Of a stretch of DNA of 41,561 nt, positions 35,345-41,561 are shown piece after piece. The notes under the pieces were generated by a model. The model ran no database searches, was not told where the DNA came from, and was given only the letters and a program-made list of their open reading frames with translations. Location: assembly GCA_963714995.1 (NCBI GenBank), contig CAVQQP010000013.1:1-41561 (forward strand), given 5' to 3'. The DNA comes from Prado023 sp963714995. Its GTDB lineage: Bacteria > Actinomycetota > Actinomycetes > S36-B12 > CAIYMF01. Made by a program: the position numbers and the translations under genes. The first letter of the stretch is position 1. Each line of letters starts with the position of its first letter.

Positions 35345-36415
35345 TCACGGGGCACCCTTCGGGTCGTCGACGGCTGACAAGGTCGTGTGGTGGTCGATCC
35401 CCGTCGACTCCCCCGACAGGACCGGGACGACGGAGGCCACGCGCCACCCAGGATCGCGTCCGTCGGTGAGGCTCGGCTCTGCACCGCCCGCCACATCCGC
35501 GCGGCGCTCCGGCGGGCCACTGCCCTCCGGCACTCCTCCGGGATCGGCGGCCTCCAGTCCCGCCCCAGGTGGGGCCAATCGGCTGAGCGTGACCGTCCAG
35601 CGCCGTGGCCCGGCCGACTCGACCTGTTGGACCACCACACCATTCGCGTCGATCATCGAGTAGCCCGCTCGCTCATCGACGACCTGCAGCCGCGCCTGGG
35701 CTCCGTCGTGGTCGACCGTCTCCACGGCCAGGACCTTCGATGCGAGGCCCTGCGGACGCAGGCCACGCGCGGAGAGGTCCGCCAGCAGGGCGGCGTCCTC
35801 CTTCCATGCGGTGGAGCCAACCTGGGCGTACGTGGCGAGAAGAGCCGGGTCCACCTGGGTGAGCGTGAGGACCCGCCGAGCGTCCAGCTCCGCCAGGACC
35901 GTCCGCCAATCCGGCGACTCATCGCCCGGCGCGGCTGCTGGCGCCGGGCCCTCCGGGGTCGGACTGCCCGCGGAGGACGGCGCCGCGGAATCCGGCGTCG
36001 GGGCAGATCCCACGCCCACCCCAGGGGCTGAGCCGGCATCCGACCCCACGGCCGAACCAGCACCCGAGCCCAGGGTCTCCCATCCCGCACTCGACGTCCC
36101 ACCACCGTCCCCGGACGAACCCCCAGCATCGACCCCCGCCGCCCGCGCGACGCCGACGATGGCCACGATCGCCACCACGGCCATGCCCATCGCGCGCCAC
36201 GGGACGACCCGGCGTCCGCGCCGGGAACCCGATCGACCGTCCCCCGCCGGTCCGAGCGAGGAACCGCCGACCTGCCCCCACTCCCCCGCCTCCCCGAAGG
36301 ACGACGCACGCACCCCGCGCCCGGCGAGTGCCAGCGAGGCCGGGGCGCCGTCGCGCTGGGACACCCCCGGGATGCTGCTGCGCCACGCGACCGGCTGCCC
36401 ACTCCCCCCGTCCAC
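35345..36415 (-). CDS. Membrane-anchored protein of unknown function
   Basis: A 356-aa protein I do not recognise by name. It has a cytoplasmic N-terminal ~70 residues rich in Gly/Ser/Arg, one membrane helix (about 76-93, VAIVAIVGVARAAGV), a Gly/Ser/Ala/Pro linker, then an extracellular folded region (about 165-275): LDARRVLTLTQVDPALLATY, LSARGLRPQGLASKVLAVET, RLQVVDERAGYSMIDANGVVV, GPRRWTVTLSRL, and a flexible tail. The extracytoplasmic part has the feel of an NTF2-like domain common in actinobacterial membrane proteins of unknown function. GTG 36415 has a GGGGAGGG ribosome site. It is antiparallel to its lpd-lipA surroundings and convergent with the TIGR01777 gene (3 bp apart). Confidence 0.65.
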   Translation of the reverse strand: MDGGSGQPVAWRSSIPGVSQRDGAPASLALAGRGVRASSFGEAGEWGQVGGSSLGPAGDGRSGSRRGRRVVPWRAMGMAVVAIVAIVGVARAAGVDAGGSSGDGGGTSSAGWETLGSGAGSAVGSDAGSAPGVGVGSAPTPDSAAPSSAGSPTPEGPAPAAAPGDESPDWRTVLAELDARRVLTLTQVDPALLATYAQVGSTAWKEDAALLADLSARGLRPQGLASKVLAVETVDHDGAQARLQVVDERAGYSMIDANGVVVQQVESAGPRRWTVTLSRLAPPGAGLEAADPGGVPEGSGPPERRADVAGGAEPSLTDGRDPGWRVASVVPVLSGESTGIDHHTTLSAVDDPKGAP

Positions 36416-36497
36416 GCCCGAACCCTCCCCCGAGGTCGCCGATCCGGCAATCGCTCATCCACAGGCCGCGGGTGGCGCGGGTGCCGCAGCCGGCGAC

Positions 36498-36503
36498 TAC
36501 CGT
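36498..36503 (+). promoter_or_regulatory. -10 box for leaderless lipB
   Basis: TACCGT six bases before the GTG at 36510. It fixes the lipB start; upstream in-frame sequence belongs to the antisense of the neighbouring gene. Confidence 0.55.
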
Positions 36504-36509
36504 GGACCC

Positions 36510-37139
36510 GTGGCACTGCAGGTGATCGGCACCATCGAGCCGGTGGACTACCAGGAGGCCTGGGACCAGCAGCGCGCCTGGCACGCCCAGGTCGTCGAGG
36601 GCACGCTGCCCGATCGCCTCTGGCTGCTCGAGCACCCACCCGTCTACACCGCTGGCCGGCGGACCGAGCCGTTCGACCGCCCCGTCGACGGGACGCCGGT
36701 CATCGACGTCGACCGCGGTGGCAAGATCACCTGGCACGGTCCGGGGCAGCTGGTGGGCTACCCGATCCTCCGCCTGCCCGATCCGATCGACGTCGTGGCC
36801 CACGTGCGCCGGATGGAGGCGATGCTGATCGACGTGTGCGCGGCCCTGGGCGTCACCGCGGGGAGGGTCGAGGGCCGATCCGGGGTCTGGATCCCCGCCG
36901 ACGACCGGGGAGGCGAGCGCAAGGTGGCGGCCATCGGGGTGCGTGTCTCCCGGGGCGTGACGATGCACGGCTTCGCGCTGAACTGCGACCCCGACCTGAG
37001 CTGGTACGACCGGATCGTCCCCTGTGGGATCCGCGATGCGACCGTGACGTCCCTGTCGGCCGAGCTCGGCCGCGACGTCACGGTGGCCGAGGCCCGCCAG
37101 CTCGTCCTGGACCGCGCCGACGCCCTGCTCGGCGACTGA
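36510..37139 (+). CDS. lipB: Lipoyl(octanoyl) transferase
   Basis: Moves octanoyl from acyl carrier protein to the lipoyl domains of E2/GcvH as an acyl-enzyme. 209 aa. RLWLLEHPPVYTAGRR (36-51), GGKITWHGPGQLVGYPIL (70-87, substrate-binding), the catalytic lysine K138 (GERKVAAIGV) and the nucleophile C172 (RIVPCGIRD) are all present, the Lys/Cys dyad of LipB. GTG 36510 chosen by leaderless -10. It is followed by lipA 41 bp on, which has its own -10. Acts on SucB and GcvH-type substrates of this neighbourhood. Confidence 0.95.
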   Translation: MALQVIGTIEPVDYQEAWDQQRAWHAQVVEGTLPDRLWLLEHPPVYTAGRRTEPFDRPVDGTPVIDVDRGGKITWHGPGQLVGYPILRLPDPIDVVAHVRRMEAMLIDVCAALGVTAGRVEGRSGVWIPADDRGGERKVAAIGVRVSRGVTMHGFALNCDPDLSWYDRIVPCGIRDATVTSLSAELGRDVTVAEARQLVLDRADALLGD

Positions 37140-37167
37140 CACCACGGCGCCTGCGGCCACTGACGCG

Positions 37168-37173
37168 TAGGCT
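37168..37173 (+). promoter_or_regulatory. -10 box for leaderless lipA
   Basis: TAGGCT seven bases before the GTG at 37181, in the 41-bp lipB-lipA gap. Gives lipA a promoter of its own in addition to possible read-through. Confidence 0.5.
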
Positions 37174-37180
37174 CTGGACC

Positions 37181-38110
37181 GTGACTGCTGCACCTGACGG
37201 CCGACGGCTGCTGCGCATCGAGGCGCGCAACACCGAGGTCCCCATCGAGCGCAAGCCCGAGTGGATCAAGACCCGCGCGCGCACCGGCCCGGAGTTCATG
37301 GCGATGCGCGAGCGCGTGGCCGGAGCCGGGCTGCACACCGTGTGCCAGGAGGCGGCCTGCCCCAACATCTACGAGTGCTGGGAGGACCGGGAGGCGACGT
37401 TCCTCATCGGTGGCGCCCAGTGCACCCGGCGGTGCGACTTCTGCCAGATCGACACCGGCAAGCCCGAACCCCTGGACCGGGACGAGCCCCGGCGGGTCGC
37501 GGAGTCGGTGGCCACGATGGGGCTGCGCTACGCCACCGTCACCGGAGTCGCCCGGGACGACCTGCCCGACGAGGGTGCATGGCTGTACGCCGAGACCGTG
37601 CGCGCGATCCACGAGCGCAACCCCGGCTGCGGCGTGGAGGTCCTGATCCCGGACTTCTCGGCGAACCCCGCGCTGCTGGCCGAGGTGTTCGCCTCGGCGC
37701 CCGAGGTCCTGGCCCACAACCTGGAGACCGTTCCCCGCATCTTCAAGCGGATCCGGCCGGCCTTCCGCTACGAGCGCTCCCTGGACGTGATCACCCAGGC
37801 GCGCGCGGCCGGGCTGGTCACGAAGTCCAACCTGATCCTGGGCATGGGCGAGGAGATCGCCGAGGTGCACGAGGCCCTGGCCGACCTGCGTGCCGCGGGC
37901 TGCGACCTGATCACGATCACCCAGTACCTTCGCCCGACCCCGCGGCACCACCCGGTCGAGCGCTGGGTCCGCCCGGAGGAGTTCGTGGCCCTGGCCGAGA
38001 TCGCCCGCGAGCTGGGGTTCCTCGGCGTGATGAGCGGGCCTCTGGTCCGTTCGTCCTACCGCGCCGGGCGGCTGCACGCACAGGCCATCGAGGCGCGCAC
38101 CGCCGGGTAG
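37181..38110 (+). CDS. lipA: Lipoyl synthase
   Basis: A radical SAM enzyme inserting two sulfurs into protein-bound octanoyl groups. 309 aa. Auxiliary cluster cysteines C55, C60 and C66 (CQEAACPNIYECWE), radical SAM cysteines C81, C85 and C88 (CTRRCDFC), and the conserved C-terminal serine ligand in GPLVRSSYRAG. GVARDDLPDEGA and NLILGMGEEIAEV are family typical (usually GLGE; GMGE here). GTG 37181 fits the leaderless -10. Its stop codon TAG is also the first half of the -10 of the next gene. Confidence 0.96.
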   Translation: MTAAPDGRRLLRIEARNTEVPIERKPEWIKTRARTGPEFMAMRERVAGAGLHTVCQEAACPNIYECWEDREATFLIGGAQCTRRCDFCQIDTGKPEPLDRDEPRRVAESVATMGLRYATVTGVARDDLPDEGAWLYAETVRAIHERNPGCGVEVLIPDFSANPALLAEVFASAPEVLAHNLETVPRIFKRIRPAFRYERSLDVITQARAAGLVTKSNLILGMGEEIAEVHEALADLRAAGCDLITITQYLRPTPRHHPVERWVRPEEFVALAEIARELGFLGVMSGPLVRSSYRAGRLHAQAIEARTAG

Positions 38111-38113
38111 AAT
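38108..38113 (+). promoter_or_regulatory. -10 box of DUF4191 gene overlapping the lipA stop codon
   Basis: TAGAAT: the first three bases are the lipA TAG stop. Seven bases separate it from the ATG at 38121, the leaderless arrangement. Confidence 0.55.
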
Positions 38114-38120
38114 CCCGCCC

Positions 38121-38792
38121 ATGTCGAAGATGGGCAATCGCGTCCGCGTGATCCGTGACAACTACCGGATGGCCAAGGAGCACGACCCCAAGCTGGGGTG
38201 GATCCTTCTGGGGATCCTGGCGCTGGGGATCGCGTTCACCGTCGGTGTCATCGCCGCCTTCGGCAACCCCTGGACGTGGGCGATCGTCGGGTCCTCGGCC
38301 ACCCTCGTGATCCTGTCGATCGTGTTCAGCCGCCGCGCGATGCGCTCGGCGTACCGGTCCATCGAGGGCCAGCCCGGGGCAGCCGTGGCGGTCGTCCAGA
38401 ACATGTCCAAGCAGGGCTGGGGCATCACGCCGGCGGTTGCAGCCAACAAGCAGCAGGACCTGGTCCACCGTGCCATCGGCCGTCCGGGGATCGTGCTGAT
38501 CGGCGAGGGCACCAGCCCGGCGCTGCCGTCGCTGATGGCCACTGAGCGCAAGCGCACCACGCGGTTCGTCTCCGAGGCGCCCATCACCGAGATCACGATC
38601 GGCCCCGAGGAGGGCCAGATCGCGATCGCCAAGCTCGACAAGCACCTGCGCAAGATGCCCAAGGTGCTCGCCCCCGGGGAGGTCACCACGCTGCGCAAGC
38701 GCCTCGACGCCCTGGCCAGCGCCCCCGTCCCGATCCCCAAGGGCCCGATGCCCAAGAGCGGTCGGGTCCCGCGCGGCGGCAAGCTGCGCTGA
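38121..38792 (+). CDS. DUF4191 family membrane protein
   Basis: A 223-aa actinobacterial protein of unknown role, nearly always encoded next to lipA. Two membrane helices (about 26-46, LGWILLGILALGIAFTVG; 51-69, TWAIVGSSATLVILSIVF) are followed by a cytosolic domain with SRRAMRSAYRSIEGQPGAA, AANKQQDLVHRAIGRPGIVLIGEG and RFVSEAPITEITIG, and a basic Pro/Lys tail. Family recognised by position and sequence; no catalytic residues apparent. The leaderless ATG is supported by the -10 above. The RDD gene follows immediately. Confidence 0.9.
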   Translation: MSKMGNRVRVIRDNYRMAKEHDPKLGWILLGILALGIAFTVGVIAAFGNPWTWAIVGSSATLVILSIVFSRRAMRSAYRSIEGQPGAAVAVVQNMSKQGWGITPAVAANKQQDLVHRAIGRPGIVLIGEGTSPALPSLMATERKRTTRFVSEAPITEITIGPEEGQIAIAKLDKHLRKMPKVLAPGEVTTLRKRLDALASAPVPIPKGPMPKSGRVPRGGKLR

Positions 38793-38795
38793 GTG

Positions 38796-39239
38796 ATGGA
38801 CCGCGCGGACCTCGACGCGTCGATGGGCGGGTCGCTGCCGGAGGACTCCACCTACCGCGGGCAGCGCCTGGGGCTTCCCGAGTCCGGACCCGGCTCGATG
38901 GCCTCGACCGGGCGACGGGTGGTCGCGCTGTTCATCGACTGGATCGCGGCCCTGCTGATCTCCCGCGCGCTCGTCGGGACGCCCGAGACCACCCTGGAGA
39001 GCTTCGCGACCTTGGGCATCTTCGCGCTCGAGGTCACCGTCCTCACCTGGCTCTGGGGCTCGTCATTCGGCCAGCGCCTGGTCGGGATCCGGGTCGTGGG
39101 GCGCAGCCGTCGCCTCGGCCTGATCGCCGCGCTGCTGCGCACGGCCCTGATCTGCATCGTGATTCCCCCGGTGATCTGGGACGCGGACGGCCGCGGCCTG
39201 CATGATCGGGCTGTCGACAGCGTGGTCATCCGGGCCTGA
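38796..39239 (+). CDS. RDD family membrane protein
   Basis: A 147-aa protein with the RDD domain: STGRRVVALFIDWIAALLIS (basic residue, then FIDW with Asp, the pattern giving the name), a second helix (LEVTVLTWLWGSSFGQRLVGIRVV) and a third (LLRTALICIVIPPVIWDAD) ending GRGLHDRAVDSVVI. RDD proteins are small three-helix membrane proteins; some are linked to ion antiport, most are unassigned. The ATG 38796 and a GTG at 38793 (directly after the DUF4191 stop) are both possible starts. Overlap or adjacency suggests coupling to DUF4191. Confidence 0.88.
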   Translation: MDRADLDASMGGSLPEDSTYRGQRLGLPESGPGSMASTGRRVVALFIDWIAALLISRALVGTPETTLESFATLGIFALEVTVLTWLWGSSFGQRLVGIRVVGRSRRLGLIAALLRTALICIVIPPVIWDADGRGLHDRAVDSVVIRA

Positions 39240-39282
39240 TCGGCGCTCCTCGAGCCGGGCGGGGACCCGCCGCCGTGCAGGC

Positions 39283-39320
39283 GTAACCCGCAGGAAACAA
39301 TGGGGACACGGACGGGAAAT
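39283..39320 (+). promoter_or_regulatory. GlnR-type nitrogen-regulator binding site upstream of glnA
   Basis: Four half-sites at exact 11-bp pitch: GTAAC (39283-39287), GAAAC (39294-39298), GACAC (39305-39309) and GAAAT (39316-39320), each separated by six bases. This matches the actinobacterial GlnR consensus gTnAC-n6-GaAAC repeated twice, with one mismatch in the final half-site. GlnR regulates glnA in Streptomyces and mycobacteria. A TAGCGT -10 candidate lies at 39331-39336, 10 bp downstream, a position compatible with control of RNA polymerase recruitment. Binding is inferred from the consensus. Confidence 0.75.
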
Positions 39321-39348
39321 CGAGCCCTCATAGCGTCCAGATCGCAAC

Positions 39349-39390
39349 GGCAGCCCTGGTGGCTGCCAGTACCGGACCCAGACCTGGGTC
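39349..39390 (+). other. Two consecutive hairpins in the glnA 5' leader
   Basis: GGCAGCC (39349-39355) pairs with GGCTGCC (39361-39367) around CTGGT, and GACCCAG (39375-39381) with CTGGGTC (39384-39390) around two bases. They sit between the presumed transcription start and the AGGAGG ribosome site at 39412-39417. No known riboswitch recognised. Confidence 0.5.
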
Positions 39391-39422
39391 GCGCCACGCG
39401 CCCCTGCAACCAGGAGGTTGGT

Positions 39423-40856
39423 TTGTTCAGCACCGCGGACGAAGTCCTCAAGTTCATCAAGAAGGAGGACGTCAAGTTCGTTGATGTCCGCTTCTGCGAC
39501 CTGCCCGGCGTCATGCAGCACTTCAACGTGCCCGCCGAGGGACTCCCCGAGGAGTTCTTCACCGAGGGCCAGATGTTCGACGGATCCTCGATCCGCGGCT
39601 TCCAGGCCATCCATGAGTCGGACATGAAGCTCATCCCCGACCTCGGCAGTGCCTACGTCGACCCCTTCCGGGTCGAGAAGACCCTGATCATCAACATGTC
39701 GATCCGGGACCCGTTCACCGACGAGCCGTACAGCCGCGACCCGCGGAACATCGCGATGAAGGCCGAGGCCTACCTGCAGTCGACCGGGATCGCCGACACC
39801 GCGTTCTTCGCCCCCGAGGCCGAGTTCTACATCTTCGACTCGGTGCGCTTCGAGACCAAGCAGAATGCCGGCTACTACTTCATCGACTCCATCGAGGGCA
39901 AGTGGAACTCGGGCACGGAGTACGAGGAGGACGGCACCCCCAACCGCGGCTACAAGACCCCGTACAAGGGCGGCTACTTCCCCGTCCCGCCGGTCGACCA
40001 CTTCGCCGACCTGCGCGACCAGATGAGCCTCATGCTCGCCCAGGTCGGACTGACCGTGGAGCGCGCCCACCACGAGGTCGGCACTGCCGGCCAGGCGGAG
40101 ATCAACTACCGCTTCGACTCGCTGGCCAAGGCCGCCGATGACGTCATGAAGTTCAAGTACGTCATCAAGGGCGTCGGCTGGGAGGCCGGCAAGTCCGTGA
40201 CCTTCATGCCGAAGCCGATCTTCGGCGACAACGGCTCGGGCATGCACGTGCACCAGTCGCTGTGGAAGGACGGCAAGCCACTGTTCTACGACGAGGCCGG
40301 CTACGGCGGCCTGTCGGACATCGCGCGCTGGTACATCGGTGGCCTGCTCAAGCACGCCCCCTCACTGCTGGCGTTCACGAACCCGACGGTGAACTCCTAC
40401 CACCGCCTTGTCCCCGGCTACGAGGCCCCGGTCAACCTGGTCTACAGCCAGCGCAACCGTTCGGCCTGCATCCGCATCCCGATCACCGGCTCGAACCCGA
40501 AGGCCAAGCGCATCGAGTTCCGCGTGCCCGACCCGTCGAGCAACCCGTACCTGGCGTTCTCGGCCATGCTCATGGCCGGGCTGGACGGGATCAAGAACAA
40601 GATCGAGCCGCGCGAGCCCGTCGACAAGGACCTCTACGAGCTGCCCCCGGACGAGGCTGCGGACATCCCGCAGGTTCCCGGCTCGCTGCCTGAGGTGCTC
40701 GACGCGCTCGAGGCCGACCACGCCTACCTCACCGAGGGTGGAGTGTTCACCGACGACCTGATCGAGACGTGGATCGCGTACAAGCGGGCCAACGAGGTGG
40801 ACCCCATCCGCCTGCGCCCGCACCCGCACGAGTTCGAGCTGTACTACGACATCTGA
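39423..40856 (+). CDS. glnA: Glutamine synthetase type I (adenylylated class)
   Basis: Makes glutamine from glutamate, ammonia and ATP as a dodecamer. 477 aa. Signatures: VRFCDLPGVMQHF, MFDGSSIRGFQAIHESDM (51-68), metal-ligand region APEAEFYIFD, HHEVGTAGQAEINYRFDSL, GSGMHVHQSLW (271-281) and NRSACIRIP. The adenylylation tyrosine is Y405 in KDLYELPPDE, so it should be switched by GlnE. The start is TTG 39423 (MFSTADEVLKF), five bases after AGGAGG; the ATG at 39300 would add a leader segment unlike the family. Nitrogen control is suggested by the upstream GlnR box. A strong terminator follows. Confidence 0.97.
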   Translation: MFSTADEVLKFIKKEDVKFVDVRFCDLPGVMQHFNVPAEGLPEEFFTEGQMFDGSSIRGFQAIHESDMKLIPDLGSAYVDPFRVEKTLIINMSIRDPFTDEPYSRDPRNIAMKAEAYLQSTGIADTAFFAPEAEFYIFDSVRFETKQNAGYYFIDSIEGKWNSGTEYEEDGTPNRGYKTPYKGGYFPVPPVDHFADLRDQMSLMLAQVGLTVERAHHEVGTAGQAEINYRFDSLAKAADDVMKFKYVIKGVGWEAGKSVTFMPKPIFGDNGSGMHVHQSLWKDGKPLFYDEAGYGGLSDIARWYIGGLLKHAPSLLAFTNPTVNSYHRLVPGYEAPVNLVYSQRNRSACIRIPITGSNPKAKRIEFRVPDPSSNPYLAFSAMLMAGLDGIKNKIEPREPVDKDLYELPPDEAADIPQVPGSLPEVLDALEADHAYLTEGGVFTDDLIETWIAYKRANEVDPIRLRPHPHEFELYYDI

Positions 40857-40941
40857 TCGGCAATGTGGCTCTGACCTGCGACGATGAAGTACGAGTAACG
40901 CCGTAGTCCGCAGGAAGTCCGCAAGAGGTTCAGATTCGGCA

Positions 40942-40983
40942 CGTTGAGGGGCTCCACCCGCACCTGGGTGGAGCCCCTCAACG
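40942..40983 (+). terminator. Strong intrinsic terminator after glnA
   Basis: A perfect 18-bp inverted repeat (40942-40959 with 40966-40983, left arm starting CGTTGAGGGGCTCC) around a six-base loop, 86 bp beyond the glnA stop. No T-tract, as is frequent in actinobacteria. The remaining 275-bp glnA-antitoxin gap shows no gene; a GGTTCAGATTC stretch before the hairpin only superficially resembles a tRNA T-arm. Confidence 0.75.
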
Positions 40984-41096
40984 CGTCGCCAATCGCGATG
41001 CCAGGGCAACGGAACTCGGGCAGCCCGAGCCCGCCCAGCTCCCGCGGCACTGCGCCGCCAAGGGGAAGTCGGCGGCGGCAGTCAGGATCGGCTCCT

Positions 41097-41130
41097 TACC
41101 CTGAAGGCACTCATGCGCCACAATTGTGGC
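41097..41130 (+). promoter_or_regulatory. Antitoxin promoter with 14-bp palindromic operator
   Basis: TACCCT (41097-41102) is a -10 candidate. The perfect palindrome GCCACAATTGTGGC (41117-41130) ends one base before the ATG at 41132, covering the early transcribed region. Phd/YefM antitoxins autorepress through such palindromes. Binding is inferred. Confidence 0.6.
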
Positions 41131-41131
41131 C

Positions 41132-41398
41132 ATGAGCATCCAGTCGTTGCGAGACGTGCGCGACCACTTCAGCGAGGTCGTCGACCGCGTCGAGCGGGAG
41201 CATGAGCGGGTCACCGTCACTCGCAACGGGCACGCTGCCGCGGTGATCCTCAGCCCGGAGGACCTGGCCCAACTCGAGGAGACCCTCGACGTGCTGTCCG
41301 ACCCCGACGCGCTGGCCGACATCCGCGAAGCCGATGCCGCCTACCGCAGCGGCGATGTCGTCCGCGGCGTGGACGCCGTGCGCGCCCTGCTCCCGTGA
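41132..41398 (+). CDS. Type II toxin-antitoxin system antitoxin, Phd/YefM family
   Basis: An 88-aa antitoxin. The N-terminal DNA-binding fold MSIQSLRDVRDHFSEVVDRV and TRNGHAAAVILSPEDLAQLEETLDVL are the Phd/YefM pattern; the acidic C-terminal helix DPDALADIREADAAYRSGDV is where such proteins clasp the toxin. ATG 41132 preferred; a GTG at 41126 would start inside the operator palindrome. Its stop (GTGA) overlaps a potential GTG start of the following reading frame, as usual for relBE-type pairs, but that frame is broken. The antitoxin itself looks intact. Confidence 0.88.
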   Translation: MSIQSLRDVRDHFSEVVDRVEREHERVTVTRNGHAAAVILSPEDLAQLEETLDVLSDPDALADIREADAAYRSGDVVRGVDAVRALLP

Positions 41399-41561
41399 CC
41401 ACCAGCCACCCATACCTAAGCGCACCCGGCACAACGCTGGCGTAGCGCCCGTAGCGGCATCCCAGGGGGACCGCCCGGCGAGCCGCGCCGCCACAGCGCT
41501 CACGGAGGACCATCCGCATCGCCAACGCGCTCAACGACGATCGCGCACTCGACCGGAGCGC
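41395..41561 (+). pseudogene. Possible decayed RelE/ParE-type toxin (truncated by window edge)
   Basis: GTG 41395 overlaps the antitoxin stop exactly where a partner toxin should begin (VTTSHPYLSAPGTTLA), but stops follow after 16 codons. Pieces resembling RelE-family sequence continue in two frames: AATALTEDHPHR (frame +2) and RIANALNDDRALDRS (frame 0), reminiscent of the NPHRIGKPLNDE segment of RelE toxins. This suggests one or two indels in the toxin gene. The gene runs off the window, so neither its end nor its status can be settled. Confidence 0.35.

Noticed and set aside
40928..40945. tRNA-like T-arm sequence (GGTTCAGATTC)
   Set aside because: No acceptor, D or anticodon stems can be built around it, and the following inverted repeat is a terminator.

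Overview
The window is 41.6 kb of very GC-rich, gene-dense chromosomal DNA from an actinobacterium (class Actinomycetes). The evidence is the DUF222/HNH endonuclease, the PspA-HtpX-PspAB trio, DUF3043, DUF4191 and TIGR01777 proteins, the pepA-lpd-sucB-lipB-lipA-glnA order, an adenylylatable glutamine synthetase behind a GlnR-type operator, and many genes with a TAnnnT box 6-8 nt before the start codon (leaderless signature). I cannot fix the order or genus. Nothing looks like a prophage, conjugative element or CRISPR array. The window is mostly housekeeping and cofactor metabolism with a few accessory genes.

Layout. 1-4.4 kb: nadA (NAD synthesis), a convergent terminator, then a leftward envelope-stress operon pspA-htpX-pspAB, with a divergent DUF3043 membrane protein. 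4.5-8.2 kb: an aldo/keto reductase, a 70-aa conserved protein, a frameshifted shikimate-dehydrogenase-like gene and a DUF222-HNH protein. 8.2-19.4 kb: a RecQ helicase, a PLP decarboxylase, an autoregulated-looking PadR repressor, a class III aminotransferase, a thioesterase, a SnoaL-like protein overlapping a tag glycosylase, a stand-alone adenylate kinase, an SDR, an AKR2-type reductase, a CsbD protein with an LEA-like 11-mer tail and a macrodomain protein.

19.4-27.3 kb is the most coherent system. A cobalamin riboswitch leads a tightly overlapping operon: secreted/anchored SCO2322-like protein, EcfT, fused double EcfA ATPase, ECF S component, a PhnP-like metallo-beta-lactamase domain fused to CobU, CobT and CobS. 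It reads as uptake of a corrinoid (or cobalt) followed by nucleotide-loop assembly. No corrin-ring genes are present.

27.3-41.6 kb: a META-domain lipoprotein, gcvT divergent from pepA across a block of four 25-bp repeats, then lpd, sucB (two lipoyl domains), TIGR01777, a membrane-anchored unknown, lipB, lipA, DUF4191, RDD and glnA. Lipoate synthesis therefore sits beside lipoylated-complex genes. A Phd/YefM antitoxin with a palindromic operator and a seemingly broken toxin closes the window.

Quality caution: at least five genes carry single-base frameshifts (near 3457, 6211, 19796, 24173-24178 and 25324), with a probable compensating pair near 34918-34955. Each is repaired by adding or removing one base and one lies in a G6 run, so uncorrected sequencing indels are as likely as real gene decay.
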